Part shown: positions 27,182 through 35,848 of the stretch, piece by piece | How positions within the stretch are numbered: position 1 is the stretch's first letter | Layout: every line of letters starts with the position of its first letter | Assembly (NCBI RefSeq): GCF_025961225.1 | Contig: NZ_JAOQNG010000010.1 | Span: 548,501-612,500, forward strand | DNA: 64,000 nucleotides | Source: Azospirillum canadense | Lineage (GTDB): Bacteria > Pseudomonadota > Alphaproteobacteria > Azospirillales > Azospirillaceae | Direction: 5' to 3' | Program-made: the position numbers and the translations under genes | The notes under the pieces: model-generated | Seen by the model: only the letters and a program-made list of their open reading frames with translations | Database searches by the model: none | What the model was told of the DNA's origin: nothing

Positions 27182-27277
27182 GCCGCCTTCGCCGAACCCC
27201 ACTGCCTGAGCAAGTGCCTCCGTTGGCATCGGTGAGCCATCGAGGCGCTATCGGTTCGAGTCCGATGGCGAGCGGGG

Positions 27278-27375
27278 ATGGCAAACGGGGCGTCGCTGAA
27301 GAGCTTTCCGAAGGACGGCGGCGAGCCTCCAGAGCCGGGACGTAAAGGCAAGCATGATTTTCGCGGTGAGACGTG
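27278..27375 (+). pseudogene. Remnant of an IS5-family transposase
   Basis: A short frame reads GASLKSFPKDGGEPPEPGR then GKHDFRGE, clearly related to ASVKSFRPKDGSGEPPGPGR and RDFHGEKRSNE in the IS5 transposase at 4172. Similarity fades on both sides, so only about 90 bp of the element remains. It lies directly beside the end of the duplicated AraC segment. Confidence 0.75.
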
Positions 27376-27440
27376 CTGCCATCGACGGTCGGTGGTCCGC
27401 ATTCGGGATGCACCGGGAATGCGGATGGACTTTGCAATGG

Positions 27441-28634
27441 CCTTTCGGCTCGTCGATGATCGCGAGGCGCCCCACCTACAGACCGGGAGAACACCGGTGG
27501 GCAATGCGCGCTTGGGTCGGAGGCAGCCCTGTCCATCGCTTGAAGGCATGAGTGAAGGCACTGACTTCCTGGAATCCCAGCAGCCAAGCGATATGGGAGA
27601 TAGATAGGCTGGCGTCGGCGATATAGAGCTGCGCCAGATATTTGCGCATGTCTTCCTTTATCTCGGCGAAGGTGAGCCCCTCCATACTCAACCTCCGTGC
27701 CAGCGTTCGTTCGCTCATGCCCAATATACGGGCAACCTCACCGGCACGTGCGCTGCCATGGGGCAGGAGTGGCGCAAGGGCGTTCTCCACGCGGGCCCGC
27801 AGTGGGGTGCTGATCGGTCCAGCGCGATGAGGCAGGGCGTCTTCGCAGTAGCGGACCAGCAGCTCGTTCAGATACGGCTCAGCCCCGATCAGACGGAGCT
27901 GCGCGGCGTGGCGAGCGAAGACAACGTCGTCCTGGCCGGAGGCGAAGGCGACGTCGCATCCAAAGAAGGCGCTCAGCTGCTCCGAAGCACCGCATCGCGG
28001 ATGGGCGAAAGCGACCCGGACGGGATTGATCGTGGTCGCCGTCAGCGTCTGGCAGAGCCGGACGAGCAGGGTCGCCCAGAACTCCATCTGGTGGCGGTCT
28101 CTGTGTCGCGACACACCGACGTAGCCGTGCCGGATGCTGAAACCGCCCTCCTGTTGGTACCAAAGCCGAACACTCTCATTCGTAATGGCACTGTACCGCT
28201 CGGCGCGGGCCAGCGCATCGCCGAGCGTCGCCGACGACGCGAGCACAAAGTAGAGAAGACCGGCTTCGCGTGGTTCAAAATCCCTGGCGAGATGAAAGCC
28301 GAGCAGGTCGTCGTGGAGAGTGTCCGCCACCAGGTTCAGGAAAGTCACTTGGCCCGCAGCGTCCATGCGGGAGTTCGGCGTCTGAACCTGAGCCGCACTC
28401 AAGCCCGCTTTGCGGAGGAGCGGTCCCGGATCAACGCCGGCCGTGGCGGCTCGAGCCACCGCCAGACGGGTGATGGTGCCCTTCGTGCTGGGAGGTGCCG
28501 CCAGTGGGGTCATGGGAGAGCGTTGCATCGGGCGCGTCTTTCACCATAACGAAATTCTGGGTTTCCGAGCCGGTGGCTTGGATGGGCAAGCCTTTGGCGG
28601 AAGATAACAAGACCGTCGCGGAACATCTCCTGTA
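27441..28634. repeat. Long duplicated segment, copy 1 (AraC regulator and promoter)
   Basis: About 1.19 kb almost identical to 45611-46804, same orientation, offset 18,170 bp. Shared sequence begins at about 27445 and ends near 28634. Within the 1,053-bp gene I find one base change (28160 region, Tyr/Cys); in the roughly 105 bp upstream of the start there are about five. Confidence 0.95.
27476..28528 (-). CDS. AraC-family transcriptional regulator, copy 1
   Basis: A 350-residue regulator. Residues about 20-210 resemble the arabinose-binding-like N-terminal domain of the OruR/GliR type (LGFHLARDFEPREAGLLYFV). Residues about 230-340 form the double helix-turn-helix: ILGMSERTLARRLSMEGLTF and ISHIAWLLGFQEVSAFTHAF, then KRWTGLPP. 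Targets are unknown; relatives control amino-acid or choline breakdown. It is almost identical to the product at 45646-46698, differing by Tyr here versus Cys there in RLWYQQEGG. Both copies look intact. Confidence 0.92.
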   Translation of the reverse strand: MQRSPMTPLAAPPSTKGTITRLAVARAATAGVDPGPLLRKAGLSAAQVQTPNSRMDAAGQVTFLNLVADTLHDDLLGFHLARDFEPREAGLLYFVLASSATLGDALARAERYSAITNESVRLWYQQEGGFSIRHGYVGVSRHRDRHQMEFWATLLVRLCQTLTATTINPVRVAFAHPRCGASEQLSAFFGCDVAFASGQDDVVFARHAAQLRLIGAEPYLNELLVRYCEDALPHRAGPISTPLRARVENALAPLLPHGSARAGEVARILGMSERTLARRLSMEGLTFAEIKEDMRKYLAQLYIADASLSISHIAWLLGFQEVSAFTHAFKRWTGLPPTQARIAHRCSPGL

Positions 28635-28897
28635 TTGTGACGCTACTCCGACACAACCGGCCGACATGAGGTTGCCTGGAAACGGTTCCTCCTCGCAACG
28701 TTCTCGAGGAACCTTGTGCCGGACGTCTTTCATGCTGAATGAAAAAGAACGCCGCAGGCACGTGAGGCAGCGGTATGCGAATTCACAAACCCGTGTTGGG
28801 GCAGCGCCAAAGATTGTGAAAGGCGGCCATGCCTCCACACTGGCGCAGTCTGGTAGGACGTCCGGCAAGCGGCAAACGTGCAAGGAGGTGAGCACTT

Positions 28898-29731
28898 ATG
28901 ATTTTGCACCGAGACAGGCGCTCAATGCCAGAGGGCTTGGCTTCAGGGGACTTGGGCTCCCAAGCATCCAGTGAAAAGAAGGAAAGCGCGACTGGTATCG
29001 CGGACGGCACCGGCCAGGGCCCGGTGGACGCCCGTGGCAGCCAAGACGTCACGGTTCTGTTGCTCGACGACATGCCGTTGACGCGGGAGTGTCTGTCGCT
29101 CAGCATCAACATTTGCGACCGTGGGGTGCGCGTGGTGACCGCTACCTCCGTGTCCGAAGCGATGCAATTGCTCCAGGGCGCTACGAAGCCCGATGTGGCC
29201 CTCTGCAATTTCGGTTCGTTGGATTCGAGAGGCTTCTCTGCGTCTCGCGCGCAGGGTATGGTCGAGACGTTTGGGCGAACGCCGGTGATCGTGCTATCGA
29301 ACCGGGAAGACGGCGATGCCGTACAAGAAGCTTTCCAGCTTGGAGCACACGGCTACATTTCATCCGCCGTTGAGCTGTCGGTCGCGCTGGAAGCCATCCG
29401 CCTCGTCGCCGCGGGAGGCTCCTTCGTTCCGGCGGGCTTTCTGCACAGGCTGATGCAGAACAAGGACGGTGCGTCGGACCGGACGAAGCCGGACGGGGAC
29501 GCATCGCTAGGCGTTGACGATTTGGGCAACCACCCCCCTATGGATGGGCTCTCGCCGCGGCAGCGCTCGGTTCTCGCATGCATGAAGGAAGGCAAGCCCA
29601 ACAAGATCATCGCGTATGAACTCGGCATGCGGGAGAGCACGGTCAAAGTTCACGTGCGCAGCATTTTGAAGAAGATCGGCGCGATCAATCGTACTGAGGC
29701 CGTGTATCGCGCCCTCCGCGATACGGAGTAG
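28898..29731 (+). CDS. LuxR/NarL-type regulator with degenerate receiver domain
   Basis: A 277-residue protein. A 50-residue N-terminal extension precedes a receiver-like domain (VTVLLLDDMPLTRECL keeps the acidic pair). The phosphoacceptor position, normally LLD, reads ALCN in DVALCNFGSLDSRG, and the conserved Lys of YLLK is replaced in HGYISSAVEL. The C-terminus is a LuxR helix-turn-helix: LSPRQRSVLACMKEGKPNK, IAYELGMRESTVKVHVRSIL, KKIGAINRTEA. The ATG at 28898 follows AAGGAGGTG at ideal spacing. Control by phosphorylation is unlikely. Targets unknown. Confidence 0.9.
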   Translation: MILHRDRRSMPEGLASGDLGSQASSEKKESATGIADGTGQGPVDARGSQDVTVLLLDDMPLTRECLSLSINICDRGVRVVTATSVSEAMQLLQGATKPDVALCNFGSLDSRGFSASRAQGMVETFGRTPVIVLSNREDGDAVQEAFQLGAHGYISSAVELSVALEAIRLVAAGGSFVPAGFLHRLMQNKDGASDRTKPDGDASLGVDDLGNHPPMDGLSPRQRSVLACMKEGKPNKIIAYELGMRESTVKVHVRSILKKIGAINRTEAVYRALRDTE

Positions 29732-29793
29732 CCACCGGGCCCAGACTTTCCTGTGGCCTTCGCCCTGAAAGGGGGATTGAGCGAGGTCGGCCT

Positions 29794-30243
29794 TATGGCG
29801 GCCACCTGGTCGCGGTGTTCGCTGAGGTAGACCTCGACCGGGGCACCATCGCTGTCGATCGCCCGGTACAAGGAGCACCAGCGCCCGCCGACCTTCAGGT
29901 CCGTCTCGTCGACGTACCAGCTCCGCCCCACCGTACCGCGCCGGAGAGCATCGGTGAGCAGCGGGGCCACCTTGGCCTCCCACTCCCGCACGGCCTCGTG
30001 GGAGAAGACCAGACCGCGCGACAGCAGAATTTCTGCGAGATCGCGCAGGCTGAGCTTAAACCGCAACCGCCAGAGTACGATCAGGAAGACCACGTCGGTG
30101 GGCACCTGCAGCCGGTCCAGCACCGAACCCGTGCGCTCGTTGAACTGCCGGCCGCACTCCTGGCAACGGAATCGCCGATAGCCATGCGTCGTTCGGTCCG
30201 AACGCTCGGTCGTCGCCGTCGAGTGGCAGTGCGGGCAGCACAT
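29794..30243 (-). pseudogene. IS6-family transposase, C-terminally truncated
   Basis: The N-terminal 150 residues match IS6-type transposases: a zinc-finger-like pattern (CCPHCH, then CQECGRQFNERTG), a helix-turn-helix, SHEAVREWEAKVAPLL, and the first two catalytic Asp in WYVDETDLKVGGRWCSLYRA and RAIDSDG. After SEHRDQVAAIR the similarity stops and the frame runs into unrelated DNA behind the LuxR gene, so the third catalytic residue (Glu) is lost. The outer end of the element is probably near 30321 (inward-reading GGTTCCGGCAGGTTTTGCGC). It cannot transpose by itself. Confidence 0.85.
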
Positions 30244-30321
30244 TGGTCACCTCGTGGATAGAGATGACCCTCTACGCAAACATCATACCAGCGGCAAGAT
30301 GGCGCAAAACCTGCCGGAACC

Positions 30322-30678
30322 ATCGGGGCGGCGGATCTCCAGAACGTCAGCGCTGCGTGGCGGACCGTCGCCCTCGATCTCCACCAAGCGCAAAATCCAC
30401 TTCATCCTTGATCCTCAGCCAGTGAAACATCCGGCCGGTCAAACCCTCCCCAGCACAGCACCCCCAAACTCCGGACACTCCCGGCAGAACACCGGCCCTT
30501 TCAGCAGCCGAAGCGGTAGGTCATACACAGAAGAGCCGTTCAAAGGGCGGCGTGTTGCCGCTTGCCGCCTTCCAGACGTGCCTCAATCAAATTTTCTTCA
30601 CCGCAGCCGATCGCCTCTGGATTAACGATTAGAGCAAACCCGAAGAGAAGTTAATATAAATTCAAAAATAAACTCGGT
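30322..30678. other. Gene-free stretch
   Basis: No frame shows coding features. The base composition becomes AT-richer from about 30600 towards the end of the next gene. Nothing else seen. Confidence 0.45.
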
Positions 30679-32562
30679 TTAATTGAACAGTTGCGAGAAG
30701 ACTTTGGCCCCTTTCGCCTCGCCCACGCACCAGGACGTCAGGTTAGCAAGGAGATTGATCTGCGTGGCGCTCAGATTCGTATCAAGTGTGCTGTAATTCG
30801 GGAACCCATTGTTCGACCGTTCAGCTTCGATGATCGCCTGAACCGATTGGTTGTTGGCGAATAGCGCCGCCCATGAAGTGACGAAGCCGAGGTAGGACCA
30901 GATCACCGTCACCTCGCGCGCTGAGGTCACACCAAACCATAGGTTTGGCAATACCGCAAGTCGCTGCGTGAAGATCGCAGGATTCGCATAGCTCCCGTTG
31001 CCGCTCGCAGCCCAAAGGCCTTGCAGAAGGCGCGGGAATGCGGCCTGATCAAAAAGCTGGTTGTTAGCATAGACGGAGTGCCTGTCGGACGGACCATGGC
31101 CATAGGGCACATAACCCTCATTCTCGCCCGGCCTTCCTGCCCCATAAGGCTGATAGCCAAACAGCGGTGGAAGGCTGTCGTCGATAACGAGAGCCGTGCC
31201 GGGAAGAAACCCGCCTTGCCCATCCGCGACACCGTATGCAGCCGGCTGCATAGGCACTGAGGAGTTGACGAATGCAACGACGGTGTCGATGTCCGAATAG
31301 GCGAGGAGTGCGGCGACACCTGTATTCTCAAGGTTTCCACCATCCGCGAACCGGTTGGGCAGCGACGGCATGCCGGGCCGCGGATCGAGCACGGACCAAT
31401 ATTGGTAGCGCGGGATGATGTCCTGCAGGTCAGATAGCAAGGATCGCAGTAGTGGCCCTTGGGCAAGCAATGGATTCGCATGGAGGCGCAGGTGGTCGAT
31501 CGCAGCACCGCGTACATCGATCGGCAGCTTCGTCCTGATCCAATGCCGGATGGGGTCGGCTTCACGGGCCATGAGAACGGCGAGTTCCGCAGGGTTCTGA
31601 TGCCAGCGATGGAAAAGGTTTTGCAGCACCTCGGCAAAAAAGGCGCTGCTCGTCCCCACCGCGTCCGTTAGCGACCATTGTCGCGTCTGTGCGACAGCGG
31701 CCGTACTGCCACTCACACTCGCACAGGCCGAGTGAAAGCCGAAGGTATCGAGACCGCCGCCTCCCACATTGCGACCATTCGCGTCCTGCCCTAAAGGCGT
31801 GCCAAAAATGCCCGTGATGAACGGTGTAGTCTGCATCGGCGCGAGAGATTGCAAGGTACTGCCCGGATCTTTCAGGAACATCGCGCTGTTGCAGATTAGG
31901 AATGGACGGTGTTCCCGGCTGGAGTCGCAGGCGTCCGCGTAAATATTGATCGGCGCACAGGCCAGGGCAGAGTTCGGGTTCGTAATCTGGCCCGCCACCG
32001 TTGCGGCATCGAAGGAGAAGGTGTCAGTGGGCGTCAGGTGGGTCGTTGGCGCGTACAGCCCGTGATCGGCGAGTATATTCAGACCGATGATAGTCTGCCA
32101 CAGCATGTTCGGTGCGATCCGCAATACCGAATACAGCAGCAGGGCTTGGACGGCAAGAAGCCGGGGGGAAAAGAGCGGTGAGCTGATCGGTACGCCGGCA
32201 TTCCCCGCGGGCAGTTGCTCGAGCATTGCTGGACTCAGGGTGCTCTGGTTGTCGATCCATGGCCCAAGATAGGCATCATCGCTTGGCGACCCTGGCGGGA
32301 GATAGATGAATGGCACGCCGAGCCATGCTCCGCCGGACACCGAAGAAAGCGCTTTCATCTGTGCCAGTAGCGATTGGCCGTTTGCGGTGAGTTTCTTGAG
32401 TGCGCGAAGTTGGCCCATGGCCGCTGTCAGCGCCCGCGATCCACCGCCGGAGAGGCTCACGCCGACATTGCCAGGCAAGGACGGTGGCTCAGTGTAGAAT
32501 TGCCTAATGGAGAGTGGCCCCATGGTCGGCGTGACCTCGGCCGAAAAGATGCCAGCCACCAT
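30679..32562 (-). CDS. cPLA2-like patatin-fold phospholipase
   Basis: A 627-residue protein. Near the N-terminus NVGVSLSGGGSRALTAAMGQ supplies the oxyanion-hole glycines, followed by LSSVSGGAWLGVPFIYLPPG with the nucleophile Ser in the GXSGG context. About residue 405 FADGGNLENTGVAALL gives the catalytic Asp. This layout, with SSVSGG and a DGG-(N/L)xN motif, is like eukaryotic group IV phospholipase A2 rather than ordinary bacterial patatins (GXSXG). No signal peptide or membrane helix is evident. GC and codon use are visibly lower than in the neighbours, suggesting horizontal transfer. A lipolytic toxin, effector or defence role is possible; there is no direct evidence. Confidence 0.8.
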   Translation of the reverse strand: MVAGIFSAEVTPTMGPLSIRQFYTEPPSLPGNVGVSLSGGGSRALTAAMGQLRALKKLTANGQSLLAQMKALSSVSGGAWLGVPFIYLPPGSPSDDAYLGPWIDNQSTLSPAMLEQLPAGNAGVPISSPLFSPRLLAVQALLLYSVLRIAPNMLWQTIIGLNILADHGLYAPTTHLTPTDTFSFDAATVAGQITNPNSALACAPINIYADACDSSREHRPFLICNSAMFLKDPGSTLQSLAPMQTTPFITGIFGTPLGQDANGRNVGGGGLDTFGFHSACASVSGSTAAVAQTRQWSLTDAVGTSSAFFAEVLQNLFHRWHQNPAELAVLMAREADPIRHWIRTKLPIDVRGAAIDHLRLHANPLLAQGPLLRSLLSDLQDIIPRYQYWSVLDPRPGMPSLPNRFADGGNLENTGVAALLAYSDIDTVVAFVNSSVPMQPAAYGVADGQGGFLPGTALVIDDSLPPLFGYQPYGAGRPGENEGYVPYGHGPSDRHSVYANNQLFDQAAFPRLLQGLWAASGNGSYANPAIFTQRLAVLPNLWFGVTSAREVTVIWSYLGFVTSWAALFANNQSVQAIIEAERSNNGFPNYSTLDTNLSATQINLLANLTSWCVGEAKGAKVFSQLFN

Positions 32563-32919
32563 ATTCCACCCCCATGTCCAGAGTGGGCAGATTTACCCTA
32601 AGAATCGCAGAGAGTAGCATTCGCGGCGGTGTTGTCAATTTCGCATTGGTGGCGTCTCTGCTCTCGTCCGGCACTCGCGTCGACGGCTTGTCCCTGTGTG
32701 GATGACACTGTACTTTTCTCCTCATCTACTCTTGTAACTCCTTCCGTAATGGGCTGCACAGTCCGGTGAACATGGGCTCTCCCGCATTCTCGATACTGCT
32801 GGCGAATTCCTGAGCGGCGTTTCGGGGAGCTTCACAGGGCGAAAAATCATGCCCCGAAACGTTGGGTCGGATAGGGTCCTTGGAGCTCACGGTGCTGGCC
32901 GTCGAATTCGCCAGCAGTA
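32563..32919. other. Gene-free stretch with a 16-bp inverted repeat
   Basis: No gene is apparent. TACTGCTGGCGAATTC at 32794-32809 is repeated in inverse orientation at 32904-32919, the second copy touching the 5' end of the group II intron. The DNA between the arms is not recognisably coding. Confidence 0.5.
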
Positions 32920-34824
32920 GTGCGCCGGGAGACCGGCAAGGAGTAGATGGTGCAAGTCCATTGCAGTGAAGGAGTAGCGACCCACACTGGCCCCGAGCCG
33001 TGCGTCGGCCCTCGCGAGGGGGCCGGCGAAGCGTCGGCAGGGGAGCGTGCAGGCTGGCCATTGAGCCGCGAAAGGGCGACAGTCCCGGGTGCCGACGTTG
33101 TTACTGTAACGGAAGGCCATACGAGTGGGGGCGCCAGCGCGAGCCCCCGCCGGCCCGGCGTGGTCAGAGACCCCAGCATGCACGGACGCTCCTTGTACGG
33201 GAACCGGGAGATCTCCCGCCCGACCCGAGGTTTGCCCCGGGTCCGCATCGGGAAGGTGAGGAGCCGTAGCCGATGATGCACGGACGGGAGAAGTCAGACC
33301 CCGCCATAGTAGCGATGAAGCCGACGAACAAGGCCGGGCGACCGGCCGCGGAGCCGGGGGAGCGAAGGGCGGGGACCAAGGGGAACGCGGGCCAGCAAAG
33401 CACGCGCCGGGCGCAGAACCGGGAAAGCGTGTCCCAGGCGCTGGACCGCGTACGGCAGGCCGCAAGACACAGGAAGAAGGAACGGTTCACCGCGCTCTTC
33501 CACCATCTCAACCCCGACCTGCTCCGGCTGGCGTTCTTCGCCCTCAAGCGGAACGCCGCGCCGGGAGTGGACGGGCTGACGTGGCAGGACTACGAGGCGG
33601 ACCTGGAGCTTCGGCTCCAGGACCTGCACGACCGGGTCCACCGGGGAGCGTACAAAGCCCTGCCGTCGCGCCGACGGTACATCCCGAAGGCGGACGGGCG
33701 ACAGCGGCCGCTGGCGATCGCCGCTCTGGAGGACAAGATCGTCCAGAGAGCGGTCGTCGCGGTGCTGAACGCGATCTACGAGGAGGACTTCCTCGGGTTC
33801 TCGTACGGGTTCCGGCCCAAGCGCGGCCAGCACGATGCGCTGGACGCCCTGGTGGTCGGCATCTCCAGCACCAAGGTGAACTTCATCCTCGATGCCGACA
33901 TCCAGTCGTTCTTCGACGCGGTGGACCAAAGCTGGCTCGTCCGCTTCCTGAACCACCGGATCGGCGACCCGCGCATCATCCGCCTGATCCAGAAATGGCT
34001 CAAGGCGGGTGTCTTGGAGGATGAGGTCGTGACGACCAGTGACACGGGGACGGGGCAAGGCTCGGTGGCCTCACCACTGCTCGCCAACGTTTACCTGCAC
34101 TACGTCTTCGACCTCTGGGCCGAGCGCTGGCGACGGCGCGAGGCCACGGGCGCTATGATCATCGTGCGCTATGCCGACGCTATCGTCGTCGGCTTCGAGC
34201 ACGAGGCGGATGCCCGGCGCTTCTGGGAGGCCATGCGCGAGCGGTTACGGGAGTTCGCGTTGTCGCTCCATCCGGACAAGACCCGCCTGCTGGAGTTCGG
34301 CCGCTTCGCCGCGGCCAATCGAAAGCGGCGCGGGCTCGGCAAACCGGAGACCTTCACGTTCCTGGGCTTCACTTTCATCTGCGGCAAGACGCGCCGGGGT
34401 GACTTCCAAATCCATCGGAAGACCCGTCGCGACCGCATGCAGGTCAAGCTCACAGAGATCAAGGAGGAGCTGCGACGGCGCATGCACCAGCCTATTCCTC
34501 GACAGGGGCAATGGCTGAGGCAGGTCACCACCGGGTACTACAACTACCACGCGGTGCCGACCAACAGTCGCGCCTTGGAGGCGTTTCGCTATCACGTCAT
34601 CGACCTCTGGCGACGCACGCTCCGGCGACGAAGCCAGAAGGATGCCTCGACGTGGGCGAGGATTGCCAAGATCGCCAACGACTGGCTCCCCAAACCGCGG
34701 ATCCTTCACCCTTGGCCGCAGCAACGCTTTGCCGTCAAACACCCGAGGTAGGAGCCGTATGCGGGAATGCCGCACGTACGGATCTGTGCGGGGGGACGCC
34801 AGTAATGGCGTTCCCTACCGCGAT
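32920..34824 (+). mobile_element. Group II intron (about 1.9 kb)
   Basis: The 5' end begins GTGCGCC, the usual GUGYG intron start. About 350 bp of structured leader precede the maturase ORF. Domain V follows the ORF stop at 34752-34784 (GAGCCGTATGCGG, GAATG loop, CCGCACGTACGGATC); its base has an extra mismatch (GAGC against GATC where GTTC is usual). A domain VI-like hairpin with the likely branch A (34795-34810) follows; the 3' splice site lies between 34818 and 34824 and cannot be fixed exactly. The encoded reverse transcriptase seems catalytically dead. Confidence 0.88.
33273..34751 (+). CDS. ltrA: Group II intron reverse transcriptase/maturase with altered active site
   Basis: A 492-residue intron-encoded protein. 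RT blocks are clear: NAAPGVDGLTWQDYE, RRRYIPKADGRQRPLAIAAL, SYGFRPKRGQHDALDAL, NFILDADIQSFFDAVD (first catalytic Asp), GTGQGSVASPLLANVYLHY and TFLGFTFICGKTRRG. The block with the catalytic pair reads IIVRYADAIVVGF at residues 297-309: the usual YADD is YADA (Ala303). Residue 294 is also Ala where relatives have Asp (GDMIIVRY). Both Ala codons are GCT, each one base from GAT. The maturase (X) domain follows; an HNH endonuclease domain is not evident. RNA splicing may remain, retrotransposition should not. Confidence 0.92.
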   Translation: MMHGREKSDPAIVAMKPTNKAGRPAAEPGERRAGTKGNAGQQSTRRAQNRESVSQALDRVRQAARHRKKERFTALFHHLNPDLLRLAFFALKRNAAPGVDGLTWQDYEADLELRLQDLHDRVHRGAYKALPSRRRYIPKADGRQRPLAIAALEDKIVQRAVVAVLNAIYEEDFLGFSYGFRPKRGQHDALDALVVGISSTKVNFILDADIQSFFDAVDQSWLVRFLNHRIGDPRIIRLIQKWLKAGVLEDEVVTTSDTGTGQGSVASPLLANVYLHYVFDLWAERWRRREATGAMIIVRYADAIVVGFEHEADARRFWEAMRERLREFALSLHPDKTRLLEFGRFAAANRKRRGLGKPETFTFLGFTFICGKTRRGDFQIHRKTRRDRMQVKLTEIKEELRRRMHQPIPRQGQWLRQVTTGYYNYHAVPTNSRALEAFRYHVIDLWRRTLRRRSQKDASTWARIAKIANDWLPKPRILHPWPQQRFAVKHPR

Positions 34825-34829
34825 TCATT

Positions 34830-34861
34830 CTCGGTGCACGACCATCTCGGTGCACGACCAT
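34830..34861. repeat. Tandem 16-bp direct repeat between intron and IS3 element
   Basis: CTCGGTGCACGACCAT occurs twice without spacer at 34830-34845 and 34846-34861, just after the intron 3' end and three bases before the IS3 left end. It may be a trace of insertion or replication slippage. Confidence 0.8.
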
Positions 34862-34902
34862 AGTGAACCGCGCCGGGTTTGCCGGAGGCCATTCGGCTTG
34901 AG

Positions 34903-35848
34903 TCACGCCGCCATGGCGATGTCCTCGGTTTGAGCATAGTAGCGCGCTTCGGCCTCGGCGGGGGGAATGTTGCCGATGGATTCGAGCAGGCGCCGGTGGT
35001 TGAACCAGTCCACCCATTCCAGGGTGGCGAACTCGACGGCTTCCAGGGTGCGCCATGGTCCGCGGCGCCGGATCACCTCGGTCTTGTAGAGGCCGTTGAT
35101 GGTCTCGGCCAAGGCATTGTCGTAGGAGTCGCCGACGCTGCCGACCGACGGTTCGACGCCGGCGTCGGTCAGACACTCGGTGTACGCGATGGCAACGTAT
35201 TGCGACCCGCGGTCCGAATGGTGGATGAGGCCGCTGCCCTTGGCCAGCCGGCGGTCATGCAGCGCCTGCTCCAGGGCGTCCAGCACGAAGCCGGCGTGAG
35301 CGGTGCGTGACACCCGCCAGCCGACGATCCGGCGGGCGAAGGTGTCGATGACGAAGGCGACGTAGACGAAGCTCTGCCACGTCGCGCCGTACGTAAAGTC
35401 CGCGACCCACAAGGCATTCGGGCGGGGCGCCCGGAACTGGCGGTTCACCCGGTCGGCCGGCTTTCGCGGTTCCCTTCGGAACCGCTGCCGCCGCAAGGGG
35501 GCATGGCGCCGCTCGGTCGCTGATCGTGGTCCGCACCGTCTTGCCCCGCGTCGCCCCCTTCAGGCCCATGGACCGCATCAGCCGGGCCACCGTGCAGCGC
35601 GCCACATCGAGGCCCTCCCGCCGCAACTGCCGCCAGACTTTCCGAACCCCATAGACCTGGAAGTTTTCCTCCCAGACCCGCCGGATAGCCCCCCTCAGCT
35701 TCGCATCGCTTTGCGAGCGGGCTGGCGCCTTGGCCGGATCGGCCCGCCGGGCGGCATGGGCACGGTCGGTGGATGGGGCGATCGGCAGCACTTTGCAGAT
35801 CGTCTCGACCCCGTGGACGGCGCGGTGCGCGTCGATGAAGGCGATCAT
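34903..35848 (-). pseudogene. IS3 orfB transposase (DDE), split by a 40-bp palindromic insertion
   Basis: The first part (35848 downwards) reads MIAFIDAHRAVHGVETIC through the IS3 HTH-like region (YGVRKVWRQLRREG) to TVRTTISDRAAPCPL. Then 40 extra bases shift the frame. The second part resumes with DRVNRQFRAPRPNALWVADF and contains the catalytic residues: VADFTY, HHSDRGSQYVA and a Glu following NALAETINGLYKTE. Removing the 40 bp restores one continuous orfB. The ATG overlaps the orfA stop (ATGA), the normal site of coupling or frameshifting in this family. The transposase is probably inactive. Confidence 0.9.
35454..35493. repeat. 40-bp palindromic insertion inside IS3 orfB
   Basis: The extra DNA carries a perfect hairpin at 35466-35485 (GCGGTTCC, loop CTTC, GGAACCGC) and GC-rich outer arms (CGGCCGGC against GCCGCCG). 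It interrupts orfB between codons for CPL and DRVNRQF. It resembles a small mobile palindrome of the REP or palindromic-element kind. I see no second copy in the window. Confidence 0.7.

Noticed and set aside
27235..27275. Sequence resembling a tRNA T-arm (GGTTCGAGTCC between short complementary arms)
   Set aside because: I could not build acceptor, D and anticodon stems upstream; no complete cloverleaf is present.
30254..30625. 123-codon open frame after the IS6 remnant
   Set aside because: No ribosome site, domain or codon bias; it partly overlaps the IS end.
33100..33110. GTTACTGTAAC, close to the regulon palindrome
   Set aside because: It lies within the structured leader of the group II intron and has T at the centre; probably coincidence.
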